Source of the DNA: Bog-756 sp963806455 | GTDB lineage: Bacteria > Actinomycetota > Acidimicrobiia > Acidimicrobiales > RAAP-2 | Assembly (NCBI GenBank): GCA_963806455.1 | Contig: CAWDXZ010000001.1 | Coordinates: forward strand, 124,001 to 188,000 | Direction: 5' to 3' | DNA: 64,000 nucleotides | Shown here: positions 26,134-35,515 of the stretch, one piece after another | Position numbering within the stretch: position 1 is the stretch's first letter | How the letters are laid out: each line of letters starts with the position of its first letter | Notes under the pieces: model-generated | The model's database searches: none | Told to the model about the DNA's origin: nothing | The model's input: only the letters and a program-made list of their open reading frames with translations | Program-made: the position numbers and the translations under genes

Positions 26134-27051
26134 ATGGCTGGAATCTGCGAGGGAAGGGTGGCCATCGTCACCGGTGCCGGGCGCGGCATCGGCCGGGGCC
26201 ACGCCATCGAGTTCGCCCGGCAGGGCGCCCGGGTGGTGGTCAACGACCTCGGCGCCGAGGTGGACGGCACCGGCTCCTCGGCCGGTCCCGCCGGTGAGGT
26301 GGTCGAGGAGATCCGCGGCTTCGGCGGTGAGGCCATCGCCAACGGCGAGGACGTGAGCGACTGGGAGGGTGCCCAGCGGCTGGTGGACGCGGCCGTCTCC
26401 ACCTTCGGAGGCCTCGACATCCTGGTCAACAACGCCGGCATCCTCCGGGACCGGATGTTGGTGAACATGACCGACGGCGAATGGGACGCGGTCATCCGGG
26501 TGCACCTGCGGGGCACCTTCGCTCCCATGCGGTGGGCCACGGCCTACTGGCGGAACCGGGTCAAGGAGGGCGAGACGAACGACGCCCGCATCATCAACAC
26601 CACGTCGCCGTCGGGCATCTACGGCAACGTCGGACAGACCAATTACGGGGCCGCGAAGGCCGGCATCGCGTCGATGACGATCATCGCCGCCATGGAGCTC
26701 GAGCGTTACGGGGTGACGGTGAACGCCATCGCCCCGGCGGCGCTCACCCGGATGACCGAAAACCTGGCCTTCGGAGAGTCCGCGCGCCAGCGCAAGCCCG
26801 ACGAGTTCGACCGCAACGACCCGGACAACATCGCCCCGGTCGTGGTGTGGTTGGGCAGCCCGGCCGCCGCCGGCATCACCGGGCGGGTGTTCGTCGTGCA
26901 CGGTGGGCACCTCAGCGTGGCCGAGGGGTGGGTGGAGGGTCCGTCGGCCGACAAGGGCGACCGCTGGGACACGGCGGAGCTCGGCGACGTGATCCCCGGG
27001 CTGGTGGAGCGGGCCGCCCCCAACGCCAACATGTTCGGTCGGCGGGAGTGA
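26134..27051 (+). CDS. SDR family oxidoreductase (3-hydroxyacyl-CoA dehydrogenase-like)
   Basis: A 305-residue SDR of the type found in the multifunctional enzyme MFE-2: TGAGRGIGRGHAIEFARQGA, VNDLG, LVNNAGILRDRM, catalytic Ser in TTSPSGIYG and Tyr/Lys in NYGAAKAG. AAGGAAG lies upstream of ATG 26134. The stop overlaps the next GTG by 4 nt. Behind the acyl-CoA dehydrogenase it probably oxidises a 3-hydroxyacyl-CoA or a cyclic alcohol intermediate. Confidence 0.9.
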   Translation: MAGICEGRVAIVTGAGRGIGRGHAIEFARQGARVVVNDLGAEVDGTGSSAGPAGEVVEEIRGFGGEAIANGEDVSDWEGAQRLVDAAVSTFGGLDILVNNAGILRDRMLVNMTDGEWDAVIRVHLRGTFAPMRWATAYWRNRVKEGETNDARIINTTSPSGIYGNVGQTNYGAAKAGIASMTIIAAMELERYGVTVNAIAPAALTRMTENLAFGESARQRKPDEFDRNDPDNIAPVVVWLGSPAAAGITGRVFVVHGGHLSVAEGWVEGPSADKGDRWDTAELGDVIPGLVERAAPNANMFGRRE

Positions 27052-28157
27052 CAGCGGTGGCGGGGTCCCCCGGTGGTCCGCCCGCCGGCGAGATGGCGTC
27101 CACCTTCAAGGTGGTCGAGGACCACGCCGACCGCCTCTTCCTGTGGGACTACCAGCGGTGCCGCACCCAGCTGGTCACCTTGTACAACAAGGCCATGGGC
27201 TCGCAGTGGAACAGCGTGACCGACCTCGACTGGGCCACCGACGTCGACCCCGAGGCGCTGGTGGACGTGGACGGGCCCGGGCTCCGGCTGGTGCGGTTGG
27301 CCGCCGACGAGCCCGGCTCGCCCCTTGCCGCCTGGGGTGACCGGGAGTTCACCGCCCTCGGCGTCGAGATGTTCAAGGCCTCGATCAGCCAATTCATGCA
27401 CGGCGAGCAGGGGGCGATGCTCACCGCGGCGAAGATCGTCGAGACGGTCCCGTGGATCGATGCCAAGTACTACGCCGCCACCCAGACCATGGACGAGGCC
27501 CGGCATACCGAGGTCTTCGCCCGCTACCTCGACGAGAAGGTGGGCGAGGCCTACCCGATGAGCCCCTTCCTCGAGGAGCAGATCACCTCCCTGCTCGAGG
27601 ACAGCCGCTGGGACATCGCCTACCTAGGGATGCAGATCGTGATCGAGAGCCTGGCCCTGGCCGCCTTCGGCGACATGCTGCGCCGCACCGAGGAGCCCCT
27701 GCTCGCCAAATTGCTCCGCTACGTGATGTCGGACGAGGCCCGCCACGTGGCCTTCGGTGTCCTCACCCTGAAGGAGCTCTACACCGGGCTCACCGATGCC
27801 GAGCTCAAGGAGCGTCAGGAGTTCCTCCTCGACAACACCCTGCGCAACCGGGCCCGGTCGACCACGCCCGAGGTGTGGGAGCGGCTCGGCGTCGACCTCC
27901 ATGCCCTGGCCCCGCACCTCGCCGCCGCGGCCGGGAAGATGAAGACCAGCCCATTCGCCGGGTTCCAGCGCGCCTTCTTCTCCAAGCTGGTCCCCAACGT
28001 GGCGAAGCTCGGGCTGCTCGACGCCAACCGGGGCTTCCTCCGCCAGCGATGGGGCGAGGCCGGGCTGCTCGAGTTCGAGCACGGACAGGACACCTCGACC
28101 GACTACGCCAGCTATGACGAGGTGGCCAAGGACCGGGACCGCGCCGGATGGGGGTGA
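27048..28157 (+). CDS. Ferritin-like diiron-fold protein
   Basis: A 369-residue all-helical protein with a four-helix-bundle diiron pattern: Glu in FMHGEQGAML, ExxH in MDEARHTEVFARY, Glu in IVIESLALAAF and a second ExxH in SDEARHVAFGV. This is the ligand set of ferritin-like oxidases. Such proteins in actinobacterial catabolic operons are often annotated only as ferritin-like; an oxygenase or desaturase role is possible. The start GTG 27048 overlaps the SDR stop (GTGA); ATG 27093 is the alternative. It overlaps the esterase gene at its 3' end. Confidence 0.85.
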   Translation: MTAVAGSPGGPPAGEMASTFKVVEDHADRLFLWDYQRCRTQLVTLYNKAMGSQWNSVTDLDWATDVDPEALVDVDGPGLRLVRLAADEPGSPLAAWGDREFTALGVEMFKASISQFMHGEQGAMLTAAKIVETVPWIDAKYYAATQTMDEARHTEVFARYLDEKVGEAYPMSPFLEEQITSLLEDSRWDIAYLGMQIVIESLALAAFGDMLRRTEEPLLAKLLRYVMSDEARHVAFGVLTLKELYTGLTDAELKERQEFLLDNTLRNRARSTTPEVWERLGVDLHALAPHLAAAAGKMKTSPFAGFQRAFFSKLVPNVAKLGLLDANRGFLRQRWGEAGLLEFEHGQDTSTDYASYDEVAKDRDRAGWG

Positions 28158-29372
28158 CCCCCGACCCGGAGGCCGCCGGCTTCGACGGGTCCCGGCTGGA
28201 GCGGTTGACCGAGCACTTCGAGACCCGCTACGTGTCGAACGGGAAGATCCCCGGCTGCCAGATCGCCGTGGCCCGGTGGGGCAAGGCCGCCTACTGGCGC
28301 TCGCTGGGGCTGATGGACGTCGAGCGGTCGAAGCCGGTCGAGGACGACACCATCTTCCGGATCTATTCGATGACCAAGCCGGTCACCTCGATCGCCCTCA
28401 TGCAGCTCTACGAGCAGGGCTGCTTCCAGCTCGGCGACCCGGTGCACCGCTACATCCCGGAATGGCGAGACCTCCAGGTGGGCGAGATCCGGCCCGACGG
28501 GTCGGTGCGCACGGTCGACCCCGTCCGGCCGCTGTCGGTGCGCGACGCCCTGACCCATATGACGGGCCTGACCGGTGGGCTGGCACCGGGCCATCCCATC
28601 GACGACCGGTTCGCCGAGGAGAGGCGATCGTCCCGCCACGGCATGACCCTCGAGGGCCTCTGCTCGCTGCTGGCCCACTACCCCCTCACGTTCCAGCCCG
28701 GCACCCGGTGGAACTACGGGCTGTCGACCGAGGTCTGTGCCCGTCTCGTCGAGATCCTCTCCGGCGAGCGCTTCGACGACTACCTCCGCACCCATCTCTT
28801 CGAGCCCCTGGGGATGGTCGACACCGGCTTCTCGGTGCCCGACGGGTCCGCGTCCGCGCCTGGCCGCCTGCTACACCTACCGGCCGGGCGGGCCGCCCCA
28901 GCTCATCGACGACCCCGCCACCAGCCCGTACCGCCGTGACCGCTCGTTCCTCTCGGGCGCCGGCGGGTTGGTCGCCACCACGGGCGACTACCTGCGGTTC
29001 TGCCAGATGCTGGTCAACCGGGGCCAGCTCGACGGGCAGCGCATCATCGGCCGCAAGACGCTCGAGCTCATGGTCACCAACCACCTGCCGGGCGATGCCG
29101 AGCTGGGCCAGCTGGCCACCGGCGGCTTCGGGGAGGCCGAGTTCCCCGGGGTCGGGTTCGGGCTCGGGTTCGCCGTGGGCCGGGGCCCCGGGGCGACCGC
29201 CGCCGCCGGGTCGCCCGGCGAGTTCTACTGGGGCGGCGCGGCCAGCACCGCCTTCTGGATCGACCCGGTCGAGGACCTCGCCGTGGTGTTCATGACCCAG
29301 CTGCTCCCCTCGGCCACCTACCCCTTCCGGGCCCAGCTGCGCGCCCTGGTGTACCAGGCCCTGGCCGACTGA
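28148..29372 (+). CDS. Beta-lactamase-fold serine hydrolase/esterase, interrupted by a frameshift
   Basis: A class C beta-lactamase-like esterase (EstB type) of about 407 residues read in two frames. The 5' part (from ATG 28148 or GTG 28154, the latter giving a GTGA overlap with the preceding gene) carries the nucleophile motif SMTK (in RIYSMTKPV) and the second motif region WNYGLST. The 3' part carries RLAACYTYRPGG, FLSGAGGLVATTGDY and the third motif region WGGAAST. The frames join around 28844-28860; one G fewer in the GGG at 28844-28846 gives PDGPRPRLAACYTY. It is the last gene of the acyl-CoA dehydrogenase operon. Confidence 0.8.
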
Positions 29373-29429
29373 GCGGACGACCGGGCCGGCCGGCGCCGAT
29401 CGGGGCCGGGGTGGGGCGGTGGTCGGAGA

Positions 29430-30233
29430 TCAGGACGGGGTGATCTCGGCCTGGATCCTCCGCATGGCCCGGAGCCACCGCTCGCGGTCGCCGGCCCGCC
29501 GCTGCTCGAACGTCGCCACCTCCGGATGGGGCAGGACGAGGAACCGCTCGTCGGCCAACGCCTCCAGCACGACGGATGCCACCTCGTCGGGCATGAGCAT
29601 GCCGTTGCGGCCCGCCGTCGCCGACAGCAGCTGCTCGGCCTCCTCGGTCGGGGCTCCGGTCATGTTGGTCCACACGCCCTGAGGGCACAGGCACGAGACC
29701 CTGATCCCGTCGGCGGCATGGGTGATGGAGAGCCACTCGGCCAGGGCCACCACCGCGTGCTTGGTCACGCTGTAGGGAGCCGAGCCGAGCTGGGTGAGCA
29801 GACCGGCGGCCGAGGCGGTGTGGAGCAGGTAGCCCCCGCCCCGCTCGATCATGGCGGGAACCACGGTGCGGGCGGCGTAGACATGGCTCATCACGTTGAC
29901 CGCCCACATCCGGTCCCAGTCGGCGTCGGGCGCCTCGGCACCCCCCCCGACCAGGATGCCGGCGTTGGCGCAGAACAGGTCCACCGGGCCGAACGCCTTC
30001 TCGGTCTGCTCGACCAGAGCCGCCACCTGCGCCTCGTCGGCTACGTCGACCGCCGCCGCCAGGGCCCGGCCCCCGTCGCCGTCGAGCTCGCTGGCCACCC
30101 GGGCGGCACCGGCCGGGTCGATGTCGGCCACCGCCACCCCCCGGGCGCCGTTGTCGGCGAAGGCCCTACAGAGCGCACGCCCGATGCCGCTGGCCCCCCC
30201 GGTCACGACGACGACCCGGTCCCTGACGTCCAT
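29430..30233 (-). CDS. SDR family oxidoreductase
   Basis: A 267-residue classical SDR: TGGASGIGRALCRAFAD, cofactor-selecting Asp in VADID, CANAGI, catalytic Ser in TASAAGL and YxxxK in APYSVTKHA. It starts at ATG 30233, 9 bp after the acyl-CoA dehydrogenase stop, forming a two-gene minus-strand operon. The substrate specificity cannot be read. Confidence 0.9.
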   Translation of the reverse strand: MDVRDRVVVVTGGASGIGRALCRAFADNGARGVAVADIDPAGAARVASELDGDGGRALAAAVDVADEAQVAALVEQTEKAFGPVDLFCANAGILVGGGAEAPDADWDRMWAVNVMSHVYAARTVVPAMIERGGGYLLHTASAAGLLTQLGSAPYSVTKHAVVALAEWLSITHAADGIRVSCLCPQGVWTNMTGAPTEEAEQLLSATAGRNGMLMPDEVASVVLEALADERFLVLPHPEVATFEQRRAGDRERWLRAMRRIQAEITPS

Positions 30234-30242
30234 GGCGCCGGG

Positions 30243-31517
30243 TCAGCCCCCGCGGCGGCGCAGCATCATCTCCGAGTACCGGGCCAGTTCCGGGTCGGCC
30301 GCCATCGCCTCGGCGAACTTCTTCCGGGCCTGCTCGCGCTTGGCCGGCAGGTAGTCGGTGGGCCACGGCCCCTCGTGGGGCCGGTAGTCCTTCAGGACGT
30401 TGCGGGCCACGGTGACCTTGTGCACCTCGTCGACGCCGTCCATGACGCTCATGGTCGGCGACGCCGCCCACATGGCCTGCAGCGGCGTGAGGTCGGTGAC
30501 GCCGAGCGAGCCGAGGATGTGGATGGCCCGGTAGGAGACCTCTCGGAGCACCTTGGCCGCTGTGTACTTGCAGGCGGCGATCTGGGTGCGCGAGGCCTCG
30601 GTGCTCGAGTTGTCGATGGTCCAGGCCGTCCAAAGCACGAGCAGGCGCAGCATGTTGATGTCGGCATAGGAGTCGGCGATGGCACTCTGGACCATCTGGT
30701 GCTCGGCGATGACCTTGCCGTGGGACTGGCGGCTGAGCGCCCGCTCGCACATCATGTCGAAGGCCCGCTTGCACTGGGCGATGGCTCGCATGGCGTGGTG
30801 GATCCGCCCACCTCCCAGCCGGCGCTGGGCCAGCACCTTGGCCCCGTCCTCGGGACCGAGGAGGTGGTCGAGCGGCACCCGGACGTCGTTGTAGCGGATG
30901 TGGTCATGGGTCCGGGGGAAGTCCATGATCTCGACACCGGGCGTGTGGCGGGGCACCACGAACATGCCGTTGGTGCACATGACGAACAGGATGTCGGCGT
31001 GGCGTCCGGCGCTGGTGAACCACTTCTCGCCGTTGATCACCCACTCCTCACCGTCCCGCACCGCCGTCGTCTTGAAGAGGTTCGGGTCCGAGCCACCGTC
31101 GGGCTCGGTCATCGAGTAGGCCGACCAGATCTCCTGGTTCATCAGCGGGTACAGCCATCGCTCCTTCTGCACCTCGGTGCCGTAGGCGGCCAGGATCTCC
31201 ATGTTGCCGGTGTCGGGAGCCTGGCAGCCGAAGATGGAGGGGGCCAGCGAGTAACGGCCGAGGATCTCGTTGAGGAGGGCCAGCTTGAGCTGGCCGAAGC
31301 CCGGCCCACCCAGTTCCCGGTCCAGGAAGATGGCCCAGAGCCCGCGCTCTTTGACCTGGGCCTGGAGGGGGTCGACCAGGGCCCGCATCTTGGGGTCGCG
31401 GATGCGCACGGCGTAGGGGAAGATGAGCTCGAGGGGCTCCACCTCATCGATGCAGAACTGCTCGACCCAGTCGAGCTGCTCCTGGAACTCGGGCTCCGTC
31501 GAGAAATCCCAAGCCAT
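30243..31517 (-). CDS. Acyl-CoA dehydrogenase, ACAD10/11-like
   Basis: A 424-residue acyl-CoA dehydrogenase: middle-domain motifs SAYSMTEPDGGSDPNLF and INGEKWFTSAG, FAD-contacting QSHGKVIAEHQMVQ and C-terminal MDGVDEVHKVTVARNVL. The DGxDEVH form matches the ACAD10/11-like branch rather than short or medium chain enzymes. GGGAGG precedes ATG 31517. Together with the SDR directly downstream it probably oxidises an unusual (branched or hydroxylated) acyl-CoA. Confidence 0.91.
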   Translation of the reverse strand: MAWDFSTEPEFQEQLDWVEQFCIDEVEPLELIFPYAVRIRDPKMRALVDPLQAQVKERGLWAIFLDRELGGPGFGQLKLALLNEILGRYSLAPSIFGCQAPDTGNMEILAAYGTEVQKERWLYPLMNQEIWSAYSMTEPDGGSDPNLFKTTAVRDGEEWVINGEKWFTSAGRHADILFVMCTNGMFVVPRHTPGVEIMDFPRTHDHIRYNDVRVPLDHLLGPEDGAKVLAQRRLGGGRIHHAMRAIAQCKRAFDMMCERALSRQSHGKVIAEHQMVQSAIADSYADINMLRLLVLWTAWTIDNSSTEASRTQIAACKYTAAKVLREVSYRAIHILGSLGVTDLTPLQAMWAASPTMSVMDGVDEVHKVTVARNVLKDYRPHEGPWPTDYLPAKREQARKKFAEAMAADPELARYSEMMLRRRGG

Positions 31518-31635
31518 CGGACGACCTCCCCTCCCACTCGAACGGTCCGGCGCGGCCACCGTACCGGGTGGTCCGGGACAGGGTCCATTCTCCGGGCGCC
31601 GGCGGTCGACCCGTGGTCCGGTGCGGCCCGCCGGC

Positions 31636-32961
31636 TCAGGCGGCCGGCGCCGGCGCCGGCCGGCGGGACCCCCGGGCCCGGTCCTCCAGGTCGGCCAGCG
31701 GGATCAGCGCGGCGGCCACGACCGCGCCGGCCACCACCACGGCGCCGATGCCGAAGCTCTGGCTCAGCGGACCGGCCAGCAGGGCGCCGAGGGGGACGGT
31801 GCCGCCGAAGGCCATCGTCCAGAGCGCCATCACCCGGCCCCGCACCGCATCGTCCAGCCGCCGCTGGAGCACCGTGGCGAGCGAGGTCACGATGGCGAAG
31901 TAGAACAGCCCGACCAGGAAGACGACGGGGTAGCCCGGGGCGGGGCTGCGCAGCAGCCCGAAGATGGCCAGGGTGAGGGCGAACCCGCCGAGGCCGAGCC
32001 GGACCACCCGCTCGAGGCGCTGGCCGGCCAGGAAGGTGCCGATGGAGAGGGCGCCGACCACCGCGCCGGCCCCGAAGCAGGCGTAGAGGAGGCCGTAGGC
32101 GATGGTGTTCTCGCCGATGCCGAGGTCGTCGTGGGCCAGCACCGGCATGAGAACGGCGATCGGAAGGCAGAAGAAGGAGAACAGCACCATGGTGGTCAGG
32201 CTGCGGCCCACCACACGGTCGCGACGGGCCACGGCGAAGCCCTCGAGCAGCCGGCGCCAACCGCGGCCGGCGGTCCGGTGGACGGCGGGTAGCCGGACCG
32301 TGGCCAGGACGCCGATGAGCACGACATAGGAGGCGGCGTTGGTCACGAAGGCCCACGAGGCGCCCACCTTGGCGTAGATGACCCCCCCGATGGCCGGTCC
32401 GATCACCCGTGACAGGTTCATGTTCGCCGAGTTGAGGGAGACGGCGCCGGCCAAATCGCCCCGGCCCACCAGCGTCGGGATGAGCGCCGAATAGGTCGGA
32501 GCGTAGAAGGCCTGGCCGATCCCGATGGCCAGGACGGCCACGAACAGGAGCCCGACCCGGGGGTGGTGCTGATGGGCCAGCCCGGCGACCACCAGGGCGG
32601 CGATGCACTGTTCGGCGGTGACGACCAGGAGGACCGTGCGCCGGTCGAAGCGGTCGGCGGCCATCCCCCCCACGGGCGAGAGGAGGAAGAGCGGGCCCAA
32701 CTGGGCCAGCGTCATGAGCCCGACGGCGGTGGAGGAATGGGTCAGGTTGAAGACGAAGGCGGCCAGCACCACCGTCTGCATCCAGCTGCCGATGTTCGAG
32801 ACCAGTGCGGCGAAGAAGACCCGCCGGAAGAGCGGGTAGCGGAGGGCCGCCCGGGCCCCACCCGTCTCGATGACGCGGTCACCCTCGAGCAGCGCATCCT
32901 CGACGTCCTGGGTGGCGGAGTCCGCCGGGCCGCCGTCGTCTGGCCGAGGGGGATCCGTCAA
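31636..32961 (-). CDS. MFS transporter (EntS/MFS_3-like)
   Basis: A 441-residue, roughly 12-helix major-facilitator protein: RYPLFRRVFFAALVSNIGSWM at the first helix, the loop motif GGMAADRFDRRTVL between helices 2 and 3, and NLSRVIGPAIGGVIY in helix 5. This pattern is that of the EntS-like group of drug and siderophore exporters. The TTG at 32961 is proposed as start, but the frame stays open to 33324 and no Shine-Dalgarno is clear, so the N-terminus is uncertain. Divergent from the patatin gene. Confidence 0.87.
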   Translation of the reverse strand: MTDPPRPDDGGPADSATQDVEDALLEGDRVIETGGARAALRYPLFRRVFFAALVSNIGSWMQTVVLAAFVFNLTHSSTAVGLMTLAQLGPLFLLSPVGGMAADRFDRRTVLLVVTAEQCIAALVVAGLAHQHHPRVGLLFVAVLAIGIGQAFYAPTYSALIPTLVGRGDLAGAVSLNSANMNLSRVIGPAIGGVIYAKVGASWAFVTNAASYVVLIGVLATVRLPAVHRTAGRGWRRLLEGFAVARRDRVVGRSLTTMVLFSFFCLPIAVLMPVLAHDDLGIGENTIAYGLLYACFGAGAVVGALSIGTFLAGQRLERVVRLGLGGFALTLAIFGLLRSPAPGYPVVFLVGLFYFAIVTSLATVLQRRLDDAVRGRVMALWTMAFGGTVPLGALLAGPLSQSFGIGAVVVAGAVVAAALIPLADLEDRARGSRRPAPAPAA

Positions 32962-33305
32962 GGTCTGGAATCTACCGGTCCAGGGCCCGTCGAGCGGGCG
33001 GATGCCGGGAGCACGGCAGCCGACCCGAGGGGGACCGGGCGGCTGCACTGTGGTTCCCGCCGTTCGATCCCGCCCGGGGAGGCCGGATCGAACGGCCCGC
33101 TGACCTGCACGCTCACCGGTCACCGGTCGAGGCTGCTGCCCCGTGTCCCCATTGTGGGGACCGTTCGTCCAATTGCGGTCCAACCGCTCGGACGATCCGC
33201 TCAGGAACCGGTGGCCGGGTGCCGAAGAAAGAGGAGGAGTCACGCTGCCGGCGCACCACACCGGCAGCACGGGACTGTGGGCGACGACGGCGCGGGAGGT
33301 CGGAT
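32962..33305. promoter_or_regulatory. Divergent intergenic region with two inverted repeats
   Basis: This 344-bp region separates the MFS and patatin genes and should hold both promoters. It contains a perfect hairpin GTCCCCA-TTG-TGGGGAC (33145-33161) and a second with 8-bp arms GCTGCCGG and CCGGCAGC around a 9-nt loop (33244-33268), the latter 38 bp before the patatin start. No gene is evident. The hairpins may be regulator sites or 5'-leader structures. Confidence 0.55.
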
Positions 33306-34574
33306 GTGAGCACGACCACGGCACCCCTCATCACGATCGACGACTCGACGCCCTACGGGTACCGGCGCGACCCCGAGGTCCAGCGGCGATTCGAGGGGGC
33401 GGCACGGGTCCTGCTGGAGGCGGACGGCTGGTCCGACCCCCGGCGGGGCGGGGAGGGCCGACTGGTCGCCGACCTGGCCCTCGAAGGGGGCGGGGTGAAG
33501 GGCATCGGCCTGGTGGGTGCCATCCTGGCCCTCAGCGAGGCGGGCTACAGCTTCCCGCGGGTGGCGGGGACCAGCGCCGGGGCCATCGCCGCCACGCTCG
33601 TCGGGGCCATCGGCCGGGCCGGTCGTCCGATGACCCTGCTGCGCCAGTACATGGGCTCCCTGAAGTTCGCCGAGTTCATGCCCGAGGGCAAGGTGCACGC
33701 CTTCCTCGACCACCACGGCGGCAAGGCGGGCTCTCTCACCGCCGACGCGGCCATCCTGAGCCAGCGCATGGGCCTCTACTCCGGCGACTATCTCGAGCGG
33801 TGGCTGGGCCCGATCCTGCGGACCGACCTCGGGATCCACACGTTCGCCGACCTCCGGCTCACGCTCGAGGACGACCCGGGGATGAGCCTGCCGCCCGGTC
33901 ACCAGTACCGGGTGGTGGTGCACACCTCCGACGTCACTCGCGCCGAGCTGGTCCGGCTGCCCTGGGACTACCCGCTGTACGGCTACCAGCCCGACGACCG
34001 GGACGTCGTGGAGGCGGTCCGGGCCTCGATGTCGATCCCGTTCTTCTTCGAGCCGGTCACCTTCGAGGCCCGTGCCGCCGACGTGAGCCTCTCCACCCCC
34101 GACGGGGCCGCGGTCGTCCGGCACTACGACGGAGGTACCGTCACCTGGGTGGACGGGGGCATGCTGCGGAACTTCCCCATCGACGCCTTCGACCGGGCCG
34201 ACGGTGGTGCGCCGCGATGGCCGACCATCGGCATCAAGCTGTCGTCGTTGCAGACGCGGTTCGCCCGCACCGACGCGTGCCAGAGCGCCGTCGCCGTCGG
34301 CGTCCACTGCCTCCGGACCATGATGAACGAGTGGGACGCCTACAGCGTCGACGCGGCCACCGCCGCCCGCACCATCTTCGTCGACAACGGTGGCCTCACC
34401 GCCACCGACTTCGACCTGACCCCCGACCAACAGGACTGCCTGTTCCTGAACGGAGTCTCGGCGGCCACGGAGTTCGTGCTCGAGATGGCGGCGTCCCGGG
34501 GCGTGCCGCACACCGCCGACGAGGCCCGGCAGCGGGTCCGGACCAGGCAGCACGGATGGCGGGGCCGGGGGTAG
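33306..34574 (+). CDS. Patatin-like phospholipase family protein
   Basis: A 422-residue patatin-fold hydrolase with a complete dyad: oxyanion loop LEGGGVKGIGL, nucleophile Ser in AGTSAGAI and catalytic Asp in VDGGMLRNFP. Such enzymes deacylate phospholipids or related lipids. The start is GTG 33306, with GGGAGG 8 nt upstream; the frame is open further upstream but Arg-rich and unlikely to be coding. The two hairpins in the leader may control it. Convergent with an alpha/beta hydrolase. Confidence 0.92.
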   Translation: MSTTTAPLITIDDSTPYGYRRDPEVQRRFEGAARVLLEADGWSDPRRGGEGRLVADLALEGGGVKGIGLVGAILALSEAGYSFPRVAGTSAGAIAATLVGAIGRAGRPMTLLRQYMGSLKFAEFMPEGKVHAFLDHHGGKAGSLTADAAILSQRMGLYSGDYLERWLGPILRTDLGIHTFADLRLTLEDDPGMSLPPGHQYRVVVHTSDVTRAELVRLPWDYPLYGYQPDDRDVVEAVRASMSIPFFFEPVTFEARAADVSLSTPDGAAVVRHYDGGTVTWVDGGMLRNFPIDAFDRADGGAPRWPTIGIKLSSLQTRFARTDACQSAVAVGVHCLRTMMNEWDAYSVDAATAARTIFVDNGGLTATDFDLTPDQQDCLFLNGVSAATEFVLEMAASRGVPHTADEARQRVRTRQHGWRGRG

Positions 34575-34592
34575 AACCCGCCGTCGGCCTGG

Positions 34593-35489
34593 TCAGTCGG
34601 GTGGGGGGACGGCGGGCCCGGCCTCCGCCCAGAAGGCCCGGAGCTCCTCGGTGAGCTCGGGCCGTTCCAGGGGGAAGAAGAGCCTGGCCCCTTCGAGCTC
34701 GACGCACCTGACCGTCCCGGGGATGGTCTCGGCCAGCCAGTGGGCCCAGCCCACGTCGAAGAACTCGTCGGCGGTGCCCCACACGATGAGCGTCCGGCCC
34801 CGGAACCGGGCCAGGTCCTCCCGGATGGCGACCGTTGCCGCGCTGTCCATCCCCGCCACATAGTGCTGGACGGCCTCGGCGCCGGCCGGCTCGGCGAAGG
34901 GCGCGAAGAACGCCGACACCGTCTCGTCCGACAGGGCACCGGCATCCTCCAATCCGGAGGCCAACGCAGCCCGGGCCGCCTCGGGATCGCCCGCCAGCGC
35001 CTGCACCGTCTCGGCCAGGGCGCCGGCCCGGGCCAGGTCGAAGATGGGCCGGAAGGCCTCGGGGGGCCAATTGTCGTGGGTGTCGCAGTTGGTCAGGACC
35101 AGGCTGCGCACCCGCTCGGGGATGCGGGCCACCACCAGCTGGGCGATGGCCCCCCCGCTGTCGTTGCCCACCAGGTCGACCCGGTCGAGGCCGAGCCGGT
35201 CGATGACCTCGATGATCATCTCGACCTGGGCATCGATGGTGAGTTCGCCGGGCCCGGGGCGGGCGCTCCCGCCATGGGCGAGCAGATCGATGGCCAGGCA
35301 CCGTCGAAGGTCACCGAGCCCCTCGAGCTGGTGCCGCCAGAGGTCGCCGTTGAGGAACACCCCGTGCACGAACAGGGCGGTCGGGCCCTCGCCGGCTTGG
35401 AGGTAGGCGACCTCGCCGAACCGGGTGGCCACCCGGTACCGAGTCGGCCTTCTCGCCGGGGACGTACTTGCAGTCTGTCGAATACTCAT
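34593..35489 (-). CDS. Alpha/beta hydrolase with Asp nucleophile, catalytic His not evident
   Basis: A 298-residue alpha/beta hydrolase resembling haloalkane dehalogenases and epoxide hydrolases: HGVFLNGDLWRH oxyanion region, nucleophile elbow VGNDSGGA with Asp as nucleophile, and a possible acid in WGTADEFFDV. Where these families have a catalytic His before an ERPE motif, this protein reads GARLFFPLERPE with no His. ATG 35489 is the maximal start; a GTG at 35432 fits the family N-terminus better and would free the palindrome at 35482-35494 to act as promoter/operator. It is divergent from a TetR gene. Confidence 0.84.
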   Translation of the reverse strand: MSIRQTASTSPARRPTRYRVATRFGEVAYLQAGEGPTALFVHGVFLNGDLWRHQLEGLGDLRRCLAIDLLAHGGSARPGPGELTIDAQVEMIIEVIDRLGLDRVDLVGNDSGGAIAQLVVARIPERVRSLVLTNCDTHDNWPPEAFRPIFDLARAGALAETVQALAGDPEAARAALASGLEDAGALSDETVSAFFAPFAEPAGAEAVQHYVAGMDSAATVAIREDLARFRGRTLIVWGTADEFFDVGWAHWLAETIPGTVRCVELEGARLFFPLERPELTEELRAFWAEAGPAVPPPD

Positions 35490-35494
35490 AGTAT
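35482..35494. promoter_or_regulatory. Palindrome between divergent hydrolase and TetR genes
   Basis: ATACT-CAT-AGTAT is a perfect inverted repeat in an AT-rich patch between the divergent alpha/beta hydrolase and tetR-type genes. TAGTAT on the plus strand could be the -10 box of the regulator, 21 nt before its start. Its symmetry and location suit an operator through which the TetR protein controls both genes. Confidence 0.5.
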
Positions 35495-35515
35495 GTGAAT
35501 GTAGGATCGACGGCC

